Positions 1 to 6,750 of a DNA stretch of 10,291 nt are shown one piece after another. Position numbers and translations under genes: made by a program. The notes below the pieces were generated by a model. It saw only the letters and a program-made list of their open reading frames with translations. It was not told the origin of the DNA and did not search any database. Each line of letters starts with the position of its first letter. Within the stretch, counting starts at the first letter, position 1. The stretch is from DATARH01 sp035504075 (GTDB lineage: Bacteria > Pseudomonadota > Alphaproteobacteria > ATCC43930 > CGMCC-115725), in NCBI GenBank assembly GCA_035504075.1, contig DATJSO010000088.1:1-10291 (forward strand), given 5' to 3'.

Positions 1-901
1 CCATCGAGCCATTGAGGATGATGCCGAGAAATCCCATCAGGATGATGCCGCCGAGGCAATTGGCGTCCTTCAACACATTGCGGTTGAGAAATGATTCCTC
101 CGCCGTCGCCGTGTGGATCACGAAGAGGTAGCAGGCGAGGATCGCCAGCGTCGCCTCGATCCAAATCTCGGTCGAGCCGAACCAATCCTTCAGCTCGCCG
201 CGGTCGAGAAACATCTGCGCCGCGCCGACGGCGAGGCTCAGCATCGCGAAGCCGAAGAAATCAAAGCGCTCGCGGTGGGCGCGGCCGGTCTCGTGGATGA
301 AGGCGGCAATGCCGAACGCGCACAGAATGCCGACCGGCAGGTTGATGTAGAAAACCCAGCGCCAGGTCCAATTGTCGGTCAGCCAGCCGCCGAGCGCCGG
401 GCCGATGATCGGGCCGAGCATCGTGCCGGTGCCCCATATCGCCATCGCGCGGGCATGCAGTTCCGGCGGATGGGTCTGAAACAGCGTCGTCTGCGACAGC
501 GGCACCAGGGCCGCGCCGCACACCCCCTGCAGCAGGCGAAACAGCACAAGCTGCACGAGGCTCGTCGCGGCGCCGCACAGCGCCGACGCGATCGTGAAGC
601 CGATGACCGAGATCAGGAACACGTATTTGACGCCGAACCGGCCGGCGAGCCAGCCGGTCAGCGGCGTCATGATCGCGGCGGCGACGATATAGGAGGTGAC
701 GACCCAGGCGACTTGGTCCTGCGCCGCCGACATGCTGCCCTGGATATGCGGCAGCGCGACGTTGGCGATCGTCGTATCGACGCCCTGCATGATTGTCGCG
801 CAGGTGATCGAAGCGGTGATCGCGGCCCGGTGGAACGAGCGCCCGGCGGTCTGGCCTTGCGGCGCCGCGCCGCCATGCCCGCCCGATCGTTCAACCGCCA
901 T
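1..901 (-). CDS. DHA2-family (EmrB/QacA-like) MFS multidrug exporter, C-terminus cut by window edge
   Basis: This is the first 300 residues of a proton-driven major facilitator exporter of the 14-helix DHA2 family in the inner membrane. Such proteins expel drugs or other amphipathic compounds, often with an EmrA-type adaptor. Reading the minus strand from the ATG at 901-899 gives an uninterrupted frame to the window edge. Seen in it are the helix-1 signature VDTTIANVALP (residues 41-51), a motif A variant GWLAGRFGVK (83-92) and the antiporter motif C region GTMLGPIIGPALGGWL (158-173). The DHA2 hallmark RWVFYINLPVG follows at 181-191, then further hydrophobic helices around 215-231, 248-263 and 283-296. 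Full-length relatives are about 500 residues, so about 200 are missing beyond position 1. A GAGG ribosome-binding site lies 9 nt before the ATG. A GTG nine codons upstream is a less likely start. No EmrA gene lies upstream, so one could only be downstream, outside the window. The family call is secure; the substrate is unknown. Confidence 0.93.
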   Translation of the reverse strand, partial: MAVERSGGHGGAAPQGQTAGRSFHRAAITASITCATIMQGVDTTIANVALPHIQGSMSAAQDQVAWVVTSYIVAAAIMTPLTGWLAGRFGVKYVFLISVIGFTIASALCGAATSLVQLVLFRLLQGVCGAALVPLSQTTLFQTHPPELHARAMAIWGTGTMLGPIIGPALGGWLTDNWTWRWVFYINLPVGILCAFGIAAFIHETGRAHRERFDFFGFAMLSLAVGAAQMFLDRGELKDWFGSTEIWIEATLAILACYLFVIHTATAEESFLNRNVLKDANCLGGIILMGFLGIILNGSM

Positions 902-1141
902 GCTTCCCCACCTCAGCCGCCGCACAATGTCGCGAAACGCCGCGACGGTGAACGGCCGGTTTGCGATAGCCGACCCGCGCGCGGCGAATCGCCGCCGTCC
1001 CGGCGCCGCGCACACGGCCCGGATGACCGGGCGTAATCCCTTGACCCGAGGCCGAACGCGTGCCAGAAGCGCGGCGCACGCTCATTGCGATGCGGCGCAT
1101 GCGCGCGGCGGATGCACCGCTTTCAGGCTGCGAGGGCCGGA
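902..1141. other. Intergenic region between divergent genes
   Basis: This 240-base spacer separates the MFS exporter (leftward) from the small membrane ORF (rightward), so it should hold the exporter's promoter. It is very GC-rich. I see only a weak TTGACC at 1041-1046 with no convincing -10 box after it. Open frames crossing it are extensions or shadows of the exporter gene. I see no TetR or MarR regulator gene here, which often neighbours such exporters. Confidence 0.4.
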
Positions 1142-1297
1142 ATGAGCGACAACGACCCAGCAATCTCGATCCTGCGTGAACTGACGAATATCAGGCGGCG
1201 GTTGGCGGTCAACCGCTTTATGCTGGCCGCGATTCTGGCGGTCACTGTGGTTTGCCTCGCGCTGCTGCTGATCGGCGCCGCCCGCGGCATGCGATAG
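1142..1297 (+). CDS. Small single-pass membrane protein, 51 aa, hypothetical
   Basis: This is a possible small protein of unknown function. The 51-residue product has a charged N-terminal half, including RRR at 18-20, then one hydrophobic stretch at about 26-45 (MLAAILAVTVVCLALLLIG), ending in a short basic tail. This is the layout of a single-pass inner-membrane protein with a cytoplasmic amphipathic N-terminus. The ATG at 1142 has GAGGG 5 nt upstream (1132-1136), which is why it is preferred over an in-frame ATG at 1085 whose extra residues look like random GC-rich coding. It sits alone between a divergent exporter and a convergent flavin-barrel gene. It could be a chance open frame: it is short and I recognise no family. 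The start signal and clean hydrophobic segment are the evidence for it. Confidence 0.5.
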   Translation: MSDNDPAISILRELTNIRRRLAVNRFMLAAILAVTVVCLALLLIGAARGMR

Positions 1298-1302
1298 AAG
1301 CG

Positions 1303-1333
1303 GGCCGCTGCACGCAGGTCTTCAGTAGCGGCC
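1303..1333. terminator. Stem-loop between convergent genes, possible bidirectional terminator
   Basis: GGCCGCT (1303-1309) pairs perfectly with AGCGGCC (1327-1333). A G-U pair (1310/1326) and a C-G pair (1311/1325) extend the stem to 9 bp around a 13-base loop. It begins 5 bases after the stop of the small membrane ORF and overlaps the 3' end of the opposing flavin-barrel gene, the usual place for a shared terminator. There is no run of T on either side, so it is not a classical intrinsic terminator. Confidence 0.35.
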
Positions 1334-1765
1334 GCCGAGCTTTGAATGGTCCCAGCTGACGATGCGCTGCGGCGTGATTTTCATCACCACCCGCTTCGGC
1401 ACGCTCTGGGCCGACCCGCTCGGCCGCGCCGTATCGCGGCCCTCGCCGAGCCAGGCGAACACGTCGCGCACACGCCCCGGGTCGTCGATGATCTCGCAAT
1501 GCCCGCGCGCCATGATGCCTTGCAGTTCGCGATACTCGCTGCCGGCTTCGACCATGACCGCGACCCGCGGGTCGCGCCGCGCATTCAGCACCTTCTGCGC
1601 CTTGCCGTAGGAGGTCATGTAGAAGGCGCCGTCGCGAAACACGAAATTCATCGCAACCAGATGCGGCATGCCGCCGGGGTCGAGCGTCGCCAACGCGCAT
1701 TTCTTGTGGCTGCGCAGAAAAGCTGCCTGCTCGTCGGGGGTGAGGCGGATATCGGGACGCGGCAC
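1322..1765 (-). CDS. Pyridoxamine 5'-phosphate oxidase-like FMN/F420 split-barrel protein
   Basis: This is a 147-residue cytoplasmic protein of the PNPOx-like split-barrel flavin-binding superfamily. Members usually bind FMN or F420 as dimers and reduce or oxidise small molecules; most are uncharacterised. Seen are an N-terminal helix with LTPDEQAAFLRSH (8-20), the first barrel strands CALATLDPGGMPHLVAMNF (23-41), GAFYMTSYGKAQKVLNARRDPRVAVMV (46-72) and GIMARGHCEII (83-93). The C-terminus VMKITPQRIVSWDHSKLGGRY is common in this group, where the terminal W and K/Y close the barrel. The length suits the small-barrel class and is well short of true PdxH (about 200-220), so this is unlikely to be the vitamin B6 enzyme. 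The start is GTG at 1765-1763 with a strong AGGGAGGG ribosome-binding site 4 nt upstream. The gene is divergent from the importer operon and shares its intergenic region. The superfamily is clear; cofactor and substrate are unknown. Confidence 0.88.
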   Translation of the reverse strand: MPRPDIRLTPDEQAAFLRSHKKCALATLDPGGMPHLVAMNFVFRDGAFYMTSYGKAQKVLNARRDPRVAVMVEAGSEYRELQGIMARGHCEIIDDPGRVRDVFAWLGEGRDTARPSGSAQSVPKRVVMKITPQRIVSWDHSKLGGRY

Positions 1766-1840
1766 GTTACCCTCCCTTGTGCGGCTCGGTAGGTCGGCGG
1801 CGCACGATGTCCCGGATTTTCTCCGCCGTCAGCGCCAAGC

Positions 1841-1870
1841 TTGAATGCGGGCCGCCCCCGCAACTATAAG
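1841..1870 (+). promoter_or_regulatory. Sigma70-like promoter of the ABC importer operon
   Basis: TTGAAT (1841-1846) and TATAAG (1865-1870) match the -35 and -10 consensus at 4/6 and 5/6 positions, with an 18-base spacer. They lie in an AT-rich island that stands out in this GC-rich region. The predicted transcription start is near 1877, which gives a leader of about 158 nt before the binding-protein ATG. A second -10-like box TAGAAT occurs at 1876-1881 but lacks a -35 partner. The placement fits the operon; activity is inferred. Confidence 0.5.
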
Positions 1871-1876
1871 CATAGT
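1863..1876. promoter_or_regulatory. Palindrome over the -10 box, possible operator
   Basis: ACTAT (1863-1867) and ATAGT (1872-1876) form a perfect inverted repeat around AAGC. The arms cover the putative -10 hexamer, so a bound dimer would block the promoter. It lies in the spacer shared with the divergent flavin-barrel gene. A 5-bp-arm palindrome can arise by chance in AT-rich DNA, so the operator role is only a suggestion. Confidence 0.3.
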
Positions 1877-2034
1877 AGAATAAATCACTCGTGGTATGTC
1901 GGGAGGAACGGTCGGCTCGGCGTTTTATCGTCGGCCCGCGACAATTCGCGAAGCTGCGGCTTGTGCCCGCGCCGCTAGGTTGGCGATCAGCGGCGAGATC
2001 CGGTCGCCCGCAAAAACAAATTCCGAGGGGAAAA
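1877..2034 (+). other. Leader region of the importer operon, no gene seen
   Basis: This is the predicted 5' untranslated region. It ends with a clear GAGGGG ribosome-binding site (2025-2030) 4 nt before the ATG at 2035. A GTG at 1891 is in frame with the binding protein, but it would put 48 basic, low-complexity residues before the Tat signal, so it is rejected as the start. Small hairpins such as CGCG-N6-CGCG (1937-1950) can be drawn, but I recognise no riboswitch class. A GGGAGGA at 1900-1906 has no convincing start codon after it. Confidence 0.4.
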
Positions 2035-3297
2035 ATGCGCATGAACCCGTCCAAATCGACGATCGGCCGCCGCACCGTGTTGCGCGCCGCGGCCGGCGCC
2101 GGCTTCCTGCAGGTCGCGAGCCCGTTTGTGGTTACGGCGCGCGCCGCCGACGTCATCAAGATCGGTCTCGACGACCCGCTGACGGGAACCTACGCCGAAC
2201 TCGGCAAAAACGAACAGATCGGCTGCCAGCTGGCGGTGAACCAGATCAACGCGAAGGGCGGTATTCTCGGCCGCAAGGTCGAGCTTTTGACGGAAGATTC
2301 GACCAGCGCCGATACCGGCATCGCGGTGCAGAAGGCGCACAAGCTGATCGAGCGCGACAAGGTCAACTTCCTCCTCGGCAACGTCAATTCGGCGATGGCG
2401 CTGGCCTTGGGCGAGGTGTCGAGCCAGGCCGGCATCCTGCACATCGTGACCGGCGGCCACACCGACGCGGTGACCGGCACCGACTGCCACTGGAATGTCT
2501 TCCGGGTGTGCAACACGACGCGGATGGAAACCAACTCCGTTTCGAAGACGCTGTTCACCAAGTTCGGCAAGAAATGGTATTTCATCACCCCCGATTACGC
2601 GTTCGGCCATACCCTGCAGCAGGGCTTCGAGGCGAGCCTGAAGAAGTTCGGCGGCACCGAGGTCGGCGCGTCTCTGACGCCGCTCGGCACGACCGATTTT
2701 TCGTCCTACCTGATCAAGGCGCAAGCGGCCAACCCTGACGTCATCATCGTTCTGGAAGCCGGGCAGGACGCGGTCAACTGTCTGAAGCAGGCGGTGCAAT
2801 TCGGCCTCAACAAGAAATTCCACATCGCCGGCGCACAGCAGGAGCTGGAAGTGCTGGAAGGCCTGCCGCCCGAGGCGCGCATCGGCACCTGGGTGTTCGA
2901 GTGGTACTGGGTGCAGCCCAAGGTGCCGCACGTCAAGCAGTTCGTCGCCGAAATCCGCAAGGTCAACGGCGGCAAGGTGCCGACGGCGCGCCACTGGTTC
3001 GGCTATGCCTCGGTGTGGACATGCGCGCTCGTCGCCAACGAGGAGAAGACGCTTGACGCCGTCAAGCTGGCGAAAGCGCTGGAAAACTTTGTGCTGCCGC
3101 CGGAAATCGCCCTGATGCCCTACAAGACCTTCTATCGCGCCGGCGACCATCAGCTGATGCCGACCCTCTATGTCGGTCATGCGGTCGAGAAGGGGCCGGT
3201 GCCGGAAGACCTGTTCCATGTCGACGAATTGGTGCAGGGCGTCGATGCGGCTCTGCCGGTCGCCGAAACCGGCTGCCATTTAAAATGGCCGAGCTGA
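2035..3297 (+). CDS. HAAT-family ABC transporter substrate-binding protein (LivK-like), Tat-type signal
   Basis: This 420-residue periplasmic receptor captures a ligand and delivers it to the Liv-type permeases encoded next. The N-terminus has a twin-arginine signal: GRRTVLRAAAGAGF at 11-24, a hydrophobic core and a cleavage site after ARA (35-37). The mature protein starts DVIKIGLDDPLTGTYAELG, the typical opening of type I periplasmic binding proteins (Peripla_BP_6, COG0683). Further landmarks are INAKGGILGRKVELL (71-85), the hinge/ligand region VTGGHTDAVTGTDCHWNVFRVCNTTR (139-163), FITPDYAFGHTLQQG (183-197) and GTTDFSSYLIKAQ (218-230). The length is normal. A GAGGGG site 4 nt before 2035 decides the start; an ATG at 2041 is an equal alternative with 10-nt spacing. 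Related proteins are annotated for branched-chain amino acids, amides or urea. The residues here do not let me name the ligand, so LivK-like describes fold and operon only. Confidence 0.93.
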   Translation: MRMNPSKSTIGRRTVLRAAAGAGFLQVASPFVVTARAADVIKIGLDDPLTGTYAELGKNEQIGCQLAVNQINAKGGILGRKVELLTEDSTSADTGIAVQKAHKLIERDKVNFLLGNVNSAMALALGEVSSQAGILHIVTGGHTDAVTGTDCHWNVFRVCNTTRMETNSVSKTLFTKFGKKWYFITPDYAFGHTLQQGFEASLKKFGGTEVGASLTPLGTTDFSSYLIKAQAANPDVIIVLEAGQDAVNCLKQAVQFGLNKKFHIAGAQQELEVLEGLPPEARIGTWVFEWYWVQPKVPHVKQFVAEIRKVNGGKVPTARHWFGYASVWTCALVANEEKTLDAVKLAKALENFVLPPEIALMPYKTFYRAGDHQLMPTLYVGHAVEKGPVPEDLFHVDELVQGVDAALPVAETGCHLKWPS

Positions 3298-3311
3298 GCG
3301 TGATGCGCGCC

Positions 3312-3338
3312 GGTCGCCGCCGGCGCGCGGCGGCGATC
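3312..3338 (+). promoter_or_regulatory. Stem-loop between binding-protein and permease genes
   Basis: TCGCCGCC (3314-3321) pairs with GGCGGCGA (3329-3336) around a 7-base loop. One G-U pair and one G-C pair extend the stem to 10 bp (3312-3338). It fills the 61-base gap between the binding-protein stop and the permease ATG, and no T-run follows. Hairpins in this position in ABC importer operons are known to stabilise the upstream mRNA or reduce read-through, giving more receptor than permease. That role is inferred here. Confidence 0.45.
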
Positions 3339-3358
3339 CCCAGCGACGCGCAGCGCCG

Positions 3359-4225
3359 ATGACCCAGCTGATCCTGTTCGACGTGTTCAACGGGCTGATT
3401 ATTGGCGCGTTCTATGCGCTGATGGCGCTGGGCCTGTCGCTGATCCTCAACCTGACCGGCGTCATCAATTTCGCGCATGGCGGGTTTCTCGCGGTCGGCG
3501 CCTATCTCGCCTTCACGCTGACCCCGTATATCGGTTTTTGGGGTGGGCTCATCGTCGCGCCGGTGCTGACCGCGCTCCTCGGCCTCGCCGTCGAGCGCGG
3601 GCTGATTCGACCGCTCTACGGCCGCGACCCGCTGTACAGCCTGCTGCTGACATTCGGCCTTGCCTTCATGCTGGAGGATGGCACCCGCTATATCTGGGGG
3701 CCGGCGACGCTGCCGTTCGCGATCCCCGACTGGCTGGCAAGCCCGTTGAGCAGCCAGTTTTTTTTCCTGACCGGCTACCGCGTGTTCATGGTGCTGCTGG
3801 TCGTCGCAGCCGTGATCGGGCTGTTTTTGATCCTCAACCGCACCCGCCTCGGCATGCGGATCCGCGCCGGCACGCTCGACCTCGAAACGGTATCGGTGCT
3901 CGGCGTCAACACCCGCATCCTGCGCAACCTCAATTTCGGCCTCGGCATCTATCTGGCGGGATTGGCCGGAGTGCTCGCCGCCGGCATGCTGGGCCTGCAG
4001 CCGACGATCGGCAGCGATCTCATCATGCCGAGTTTTGTCGCGATCATCATCGGCGGTCTCGGCAGCCTGCCGGGCACATTGATCGGCGGGCTGCTGATCG
4101 GCGTCGCCTCGGGGCTGACGACGGTTTGGTATCCCTCGGCGTCGGAAGCGGTCATCTACGTGATGATGGCGCTCATACTGCTGGTTCGCCCACGCGGCCT
4201 GCTGGGCGAGGAGGGCCGCTTCTGA
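3359..4225 (+). CDS. livH: Branched-chain amino-acid-type ABC transporter permease, LivH family
   Basis: This is one of the two inner-membrane permease subunits of the importer, 288 residues, which is normal for LivH. It is hydrophobic throughout with about eight membrane segments. Diagnostic stretches are the opening LILFDVFNGLIIGAFYALMALGLSLI (4-29), the conserved NFAHGGF (37-43), the cytoplasmic coupling loop RTRLGMRIRAG (161-171), followed by LGVNTRILRN, and the C-terminal IIGGLGSLPGTLIGG (230-244). The product ends with VRPRGLLGEEGRF, the usual tail. The ATG at 3359 is chosen because the protein begins exactly as family members do, but no good ribosome-binding site precedes it, only GC-rich sequence after the stem-loop. 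Translation may therefore be weak. Its stop shares one base with the start of livM. The subunit identity is secure; the symbol reflects family, not proven leucine transport. Confidence 0.94.
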   Translation: MTQLILFDVFNGLIIGAFYALMALGLSLILNLTGVINFAHGGFLAVGAYLAFTLTPYIGFWGGLIVAPVLTALLGLAVERGLIRPLYGRDPLYSLLLTFGLAFMLEDGTRYIWGPATLPFAIPDWLASPLSSQFFFLTGYRVFMVLLVVAAVIGLFLILNRTRLGMRIRAGTLDLETVSVLGVNTRILRNLNFGLGIYLAGLAGVLAAGMLGLQPTIGSDLIMPSFVAIIIGGLGSLPGTLIGGLLIGVASGLTTVWYPSASEAVIYVMMALILLVRPRGLLGEEGRF

Positions 4226-5181
4226 TGCAGCGGCTGCGCGCCGGCAAGGTAAGCCTCGACGTGACCGTCTGGGTCCTGCTGGTGTCAATGCCGTTCTGGC
4301 TCAATTGGATCGGCGGCTATACATCGCTCGGCAGCCGCGTCCTGGTCATGGCGCTGGCCGCCACCGCGCTCAATTTCCTGCTGGGGTTTACCGGCGTGCT
4401 GTCGTTCGGCCACGCCGCCTATTTCGGCCTCGGCGTCTATGGCGTCGGTCTGACGATCAAATACCTGATCCCGAACACCCTGGCTGGGATCGCGGTCGGC
4501 GTTGTCGCCGGCACGCTCGCCGCCGCCGTCATCGGGGCGCTGATCGTGCGGCTCAGGGGCATCTATTTTGCGATGGTGACGATCGCCTTCGGCCAGGTGT
4601 TCTACTTCATCGCCTATCGCTGGAATTCCGTGACGGGCGGCGATGACGGGTTGGCCGGGTTTCACCGCTTGCCGATCGCGACGCCGCTTGGCGTCTTCGA
4701 CATCCTGCACAGCGACATCGCGTTCTACTATTTCGTGCTCGCCGGCTTTGCGGTTTCCGTTGCGATCATGGCGGCGCTGCTGCGCTCGCCGTTCGGCCGC
4801 ACCTTGCTGGCGATCCGTGAGAACGAGCGTCGCGCCCGCTTTCTCGGCATCCCGGTCGATCGCCATATCTGGTTGTCGTGGCTGATCTCCTGCCTGTTTG
4901 TCAGCCTAGCCGGCGCGTTTTACGCGCTCCTCAACAATTTCGCCGACCCGCACGATCTGCGCTGGGACCAGTCGGGCGATTTCGTCATCATGGCGGTGCT
5001 GGGCGGCATGCGCAGCTTCTGGGGACCCCTGATCGGCGCGGCGATTTTTGTCGTGTTGCAAGATTACGTGTCGAGCCGAACCGAAAACTGGATGTCGTTC
5101 ATTGGTCTTTTCTTCGTCCTGATCGTGCTGTTCTTTCCGCGCGGCGTGCTCGGCATGTTCCGGCGGCGTGCGTCTCCATGA
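4225..5181 (+). CDS. livM: Branched-chain amino-acid-type ABC transporter permease, LivM family
   Basis: This is the second membrane subunit, 318 residues, pairing with LivH to form the channel. Family landmarks are NFLLGFTGVLSFGHAAYFGLGVYGVG (50-75), RGIYFAMVTIAFGQ (111-124) and TGGDDGL (137-143). The coupling-loop region RSPFGRTLLAIRENERRARFLGI spans 187-209, and VLGGMRSFWGPLIGAAIF spans 258-275. The open frame continues far upstream as a shadow of livH. The true start is the ATG at 4225, which overlaps the livH stop (TGATG) and has GAGGAGGG (4208-4215) 9 nt upstream inside livH, so the two are translationally coupled. The C-terminus FFPRGVLGMFRRR matches the family ending, and no fused ATPase domain is present. 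Its stop overlaps the next ATG by ATGA. Confidence 0.94.
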   Translation: MQRLRAGKVSLDVTVWVLLVSMPFWLNWIGGYTSLGSRVLVMALAATALNFLLGFTGVLSFGHAAYFGLGVYGVGLTIKYLIPNTLAGIAVGVVAGTLAAAVIGALIVRLRGIYFAMVTIAFGQVFYFIAYRWNSVTGGDDGLAGFHRLPIATPLGVFDILHSDIAFYYFVLAGFAVSVAIMAALLRSPFGRTLLAIRENERRARFLGIPVDRHIWLSWLISCLFVSLAGAFYALLNNFADPHDLRWDQSGDFVIMAVLGGMRSFWGPLIGAAIFVVLQDYVSSRTENWMSFIGLFFVLIVLFFPRGVLGMFRRRASP

Positions 5182-5927
5182 GCCTTCTCGACGTCGAGCA
5201 CGTCTCCCGGCGGTTCGGCAGCCTCGTCGCCGTCGACGACGTGTCGATGACGGTCGCGGCGGGCGAACTGCGCGCCGTAATCGGCCCCAACGGCGCCGGC
5301 AAGACAACGTTTTTCAACATTATCAGCGGCTTCCTCTCGCCATCTGCGGGCCGCATCGTGTTCGACGACGAAGACATCACGCGCCTGCTGCCGGCCCGTC
5401 GGGTGTGGCGCGGCATCGCCCGCACGTTTCAGATCACCGAAGTCTTCCCGGAACTTTCGACGCGCGAGAATTTGCGCATCGCCGTCGAGGTCGCCGCCGG
5501 CTATCGCCTGAAGCCGTTTCTGTCGCGCTCGGCTGACGGCGCAGTGCGCGATCGCGTCGGCGAACTGATCGAGATGGGCGGGCTCGCCGCGCGCGCCGAC
5601 AATCTGGTCGGCGAACTGTCGCACGGCGATCAGCGCGCGACCGAGATCATGATGGCGCTGGCGTTGAAGCCGCGCCTGCTGCTGCTCGACGAACCGACGG
5701 CCGGCATGGGCGAACAGGAAACCTTTGACATCACGCGACTGATCCGTCGGCTGCATACCGAGCAGAAGCTGACGATCGTGCTGATCGAGCATGACATGCG
5801 CGTCGTCTTCCATCTCGCGGACCGCATCATGGTACTGGCCGAGGGGACGGTGCTGGCCGAAGGCACGGCCGAGGAGATCGCCCGCAACGAAGATGTCCAA
5901 ACCGCCTATCTCGGCCAGGCGGCATGA
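5178..5927 (+). CDS. livG: ABC transporter ATP-binding protein, LivG family
   Basis: This is one of the two cytoplasmic ATPases that power the importer, 249 residues. Motifs in order are Walker A GPNGAGKT (36-43), Q-loop glutamine in ARTFQ (Q85), signature LSHGDQ (147-152), Walker B LLLLDEP (167-173) with the catalytic glutamate, D-loop region TAGMGEQE (174-181) and switch histidine H205 in IEHDM. The LSHGD form of the signature and the C-terminal GTAEEIARNEDVQTAYLG (229-246) are characteristic of LivG, the subunit with a C-terminal extension. All catalytic residues are intact. The ATG at 5178 overlaps the livM stop as ATGA, and the residues upstream in the open frame are a livM shadow. Its own stop overlaps livF as ATGA, so coupled translation with equal subunit amounts is likely. 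Confidence 0.95.
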   Translation: MSLLDVEHVSRRFGSLVAVDDVSMTVAAGELRAVIGPNGAGKTTFFNIISGFLSPSAGRIVFDDEDITRLLPARRVWRGIARTFQITEVFPELSTRENLRIAVEVAAGYRLKPFLSRSADGAVRDRVGELIEMGGLAARADNLVGELSHGDQRATEIMMALALKPRLLLLDEPTAGMGEQETFDITRLIRRLHTEQKLTIVLIEHDMRVVFHLADRIMVLAEGTVLAEGTAEEIARNEDVQTAYLGQAA

Positions 5928-6673
5928 GCCCGCAGGGCGCCGACATCGCGACCGCCGCGCTGCGCGCCGAAGGGCTGCAGACGTTTTACGGCAAGAGCCA
6001 CATCCTGCACGGCGTCGGGCTGGAAGTGCGGGAGGGCGAGATCGTCACGCTGCTCGGGCGCAACGGCGCCGGCAAGACGACGACGATGCGCAGCCTGATG
6101 GGGCTGACCCCGCCCCGCGAGGGCGTCGTGCGCATGTTCGGCCGGGTGACGACCGGCTGGCCGCCGTTCCGCATTGCCGCGCTCGGCATCGGCTATGTGC
6201 CGGAAGGCAGGCGCATCTTTCCCAATCTGACGGTCGAAGAAAACCTGCTCGTGCCGGTTGAGCGGCCGGGACGGTGGACCCTCGCGCGCGTCTACGAACT
6301 GTTCCCGCGGCTGGCGCAGCGCCGCGGCAACCGCGGCCGGCAGCTGTCGGGCGGCGAACAGGAAATGCTGGCGATCGCCCGCGCCCTGCTGCTCAATCCG
6401 CAGCTGCTGCTGCTTGACGAACCGTCGCAGGGGTTGGCGCCGCTGATCGTGCGCGAAGTCTTCAACGTCATCGCCGAGGCCCGCCGCGAGGGAATTTCGG
6501 TGCTGCTCGTCGAGCAGAACGTGCGCGCCGCAGTCGCGATCGCCGACCGCGCCTATGTGCTCGACGACGGACGCATCGTCTTCAGCGGCCCGGCGGCGGA
6601 GTTTGCCCAGGACGAAGAGCGGGTGCGCGCGCTCGCCGGCGCCAGCGCCGAGGAATGGACCGCGCCGGCCTAG
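5924..6673 (+). CDS. livF: ABC transporter ATP-binding protein, LivF family
   Basis: This is the second ATPase subunit of the importer, 249 residues, a little longer than typical LivF (about 235-240) because of an N-terminal extension of about 13 residues and a short C-terminal tail. Motifs are Walker A GRNGAGKT (45-52), the VPEGR segment (92-96) in place of a standard Q-loop, signature LSGGEQ (141-146), Walker B LLLLDEP (161-167), then SQGLAP (168-173), and LLVEQN (194-199). VPEGR, SQGLAP and the glutamine Q198 at the switch position are LivF family features, not defects. The ATGA overlap with livG fixes the start. An alpha/beta hydrolase gene follows after 77 bases on the same strand, with its own ribosome-binding site. 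Confidence 0.95.
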   Translation: MSPQGADIATAALRAEGLQTFYGKSHILHGVGLEVREGEIVTLLGRNGAGKTTTMRSLMGLTPPREGVVRMFGRVTTGWPPFRIAALGIGYVPEGRRIFPNLTVEENLLVPVERPGRWTLARVYELFPRLAQRRGNRGRQLSGGEQEMLAIARALLLNPQLLLLDEPSQGLAPLIVREVFNVIAEARREGISVLLVEQNVRAAVAIADRAYVLDDGRIVFSGPAAEFAQDEERVRALAGASAEEWTAPA

Positions 6674-6750
6674 GCGTTGCGAGGGGCGCGGCAGCGGCGC
6701 AATCTGCTCGACGCGGCCGGGGCATGGCCGATCGGCGATGGGAGGGGTTG

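Noticed and set aside
113..1036. Open frame of 307 codons on the plus strand
   Set aside because: Antisense to the MFS exporter, whose frame carries clear DHA2 motifs; the plus product is Arg/Glu/Asp-rich without domains.
1987..3279. Long open frame (430 codons) on the minus strand
   Set aside because: It is fully antisense to the binding-protein gene, whose motifs are unmistakable. The product is rich in Arg, His and Asp/Gln with no recognisable domain, as expected of a GC-rich shadow frame.
3538..4224. N-terminal extension of livM by 229 codons
   Set aside because: These codons are an out-of-frame reading of livH. The family N-terminus, ribosome-binding site and TGATG overlap all place the start at 4225.
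3062..4288. Open frame of 408 codons on the minus strand
   Set aside because: Antisense shadow of the binding-protein end and livH; low-complexity RRR/QQ/HH composition and no family features.
6197..6520. Non-standard Q-loop (VPEGR) and glutamine at the switch-histidine position in livF
   Set aside because: Both are standard features of LivF subunits and do not indicate loss of function or novelty.
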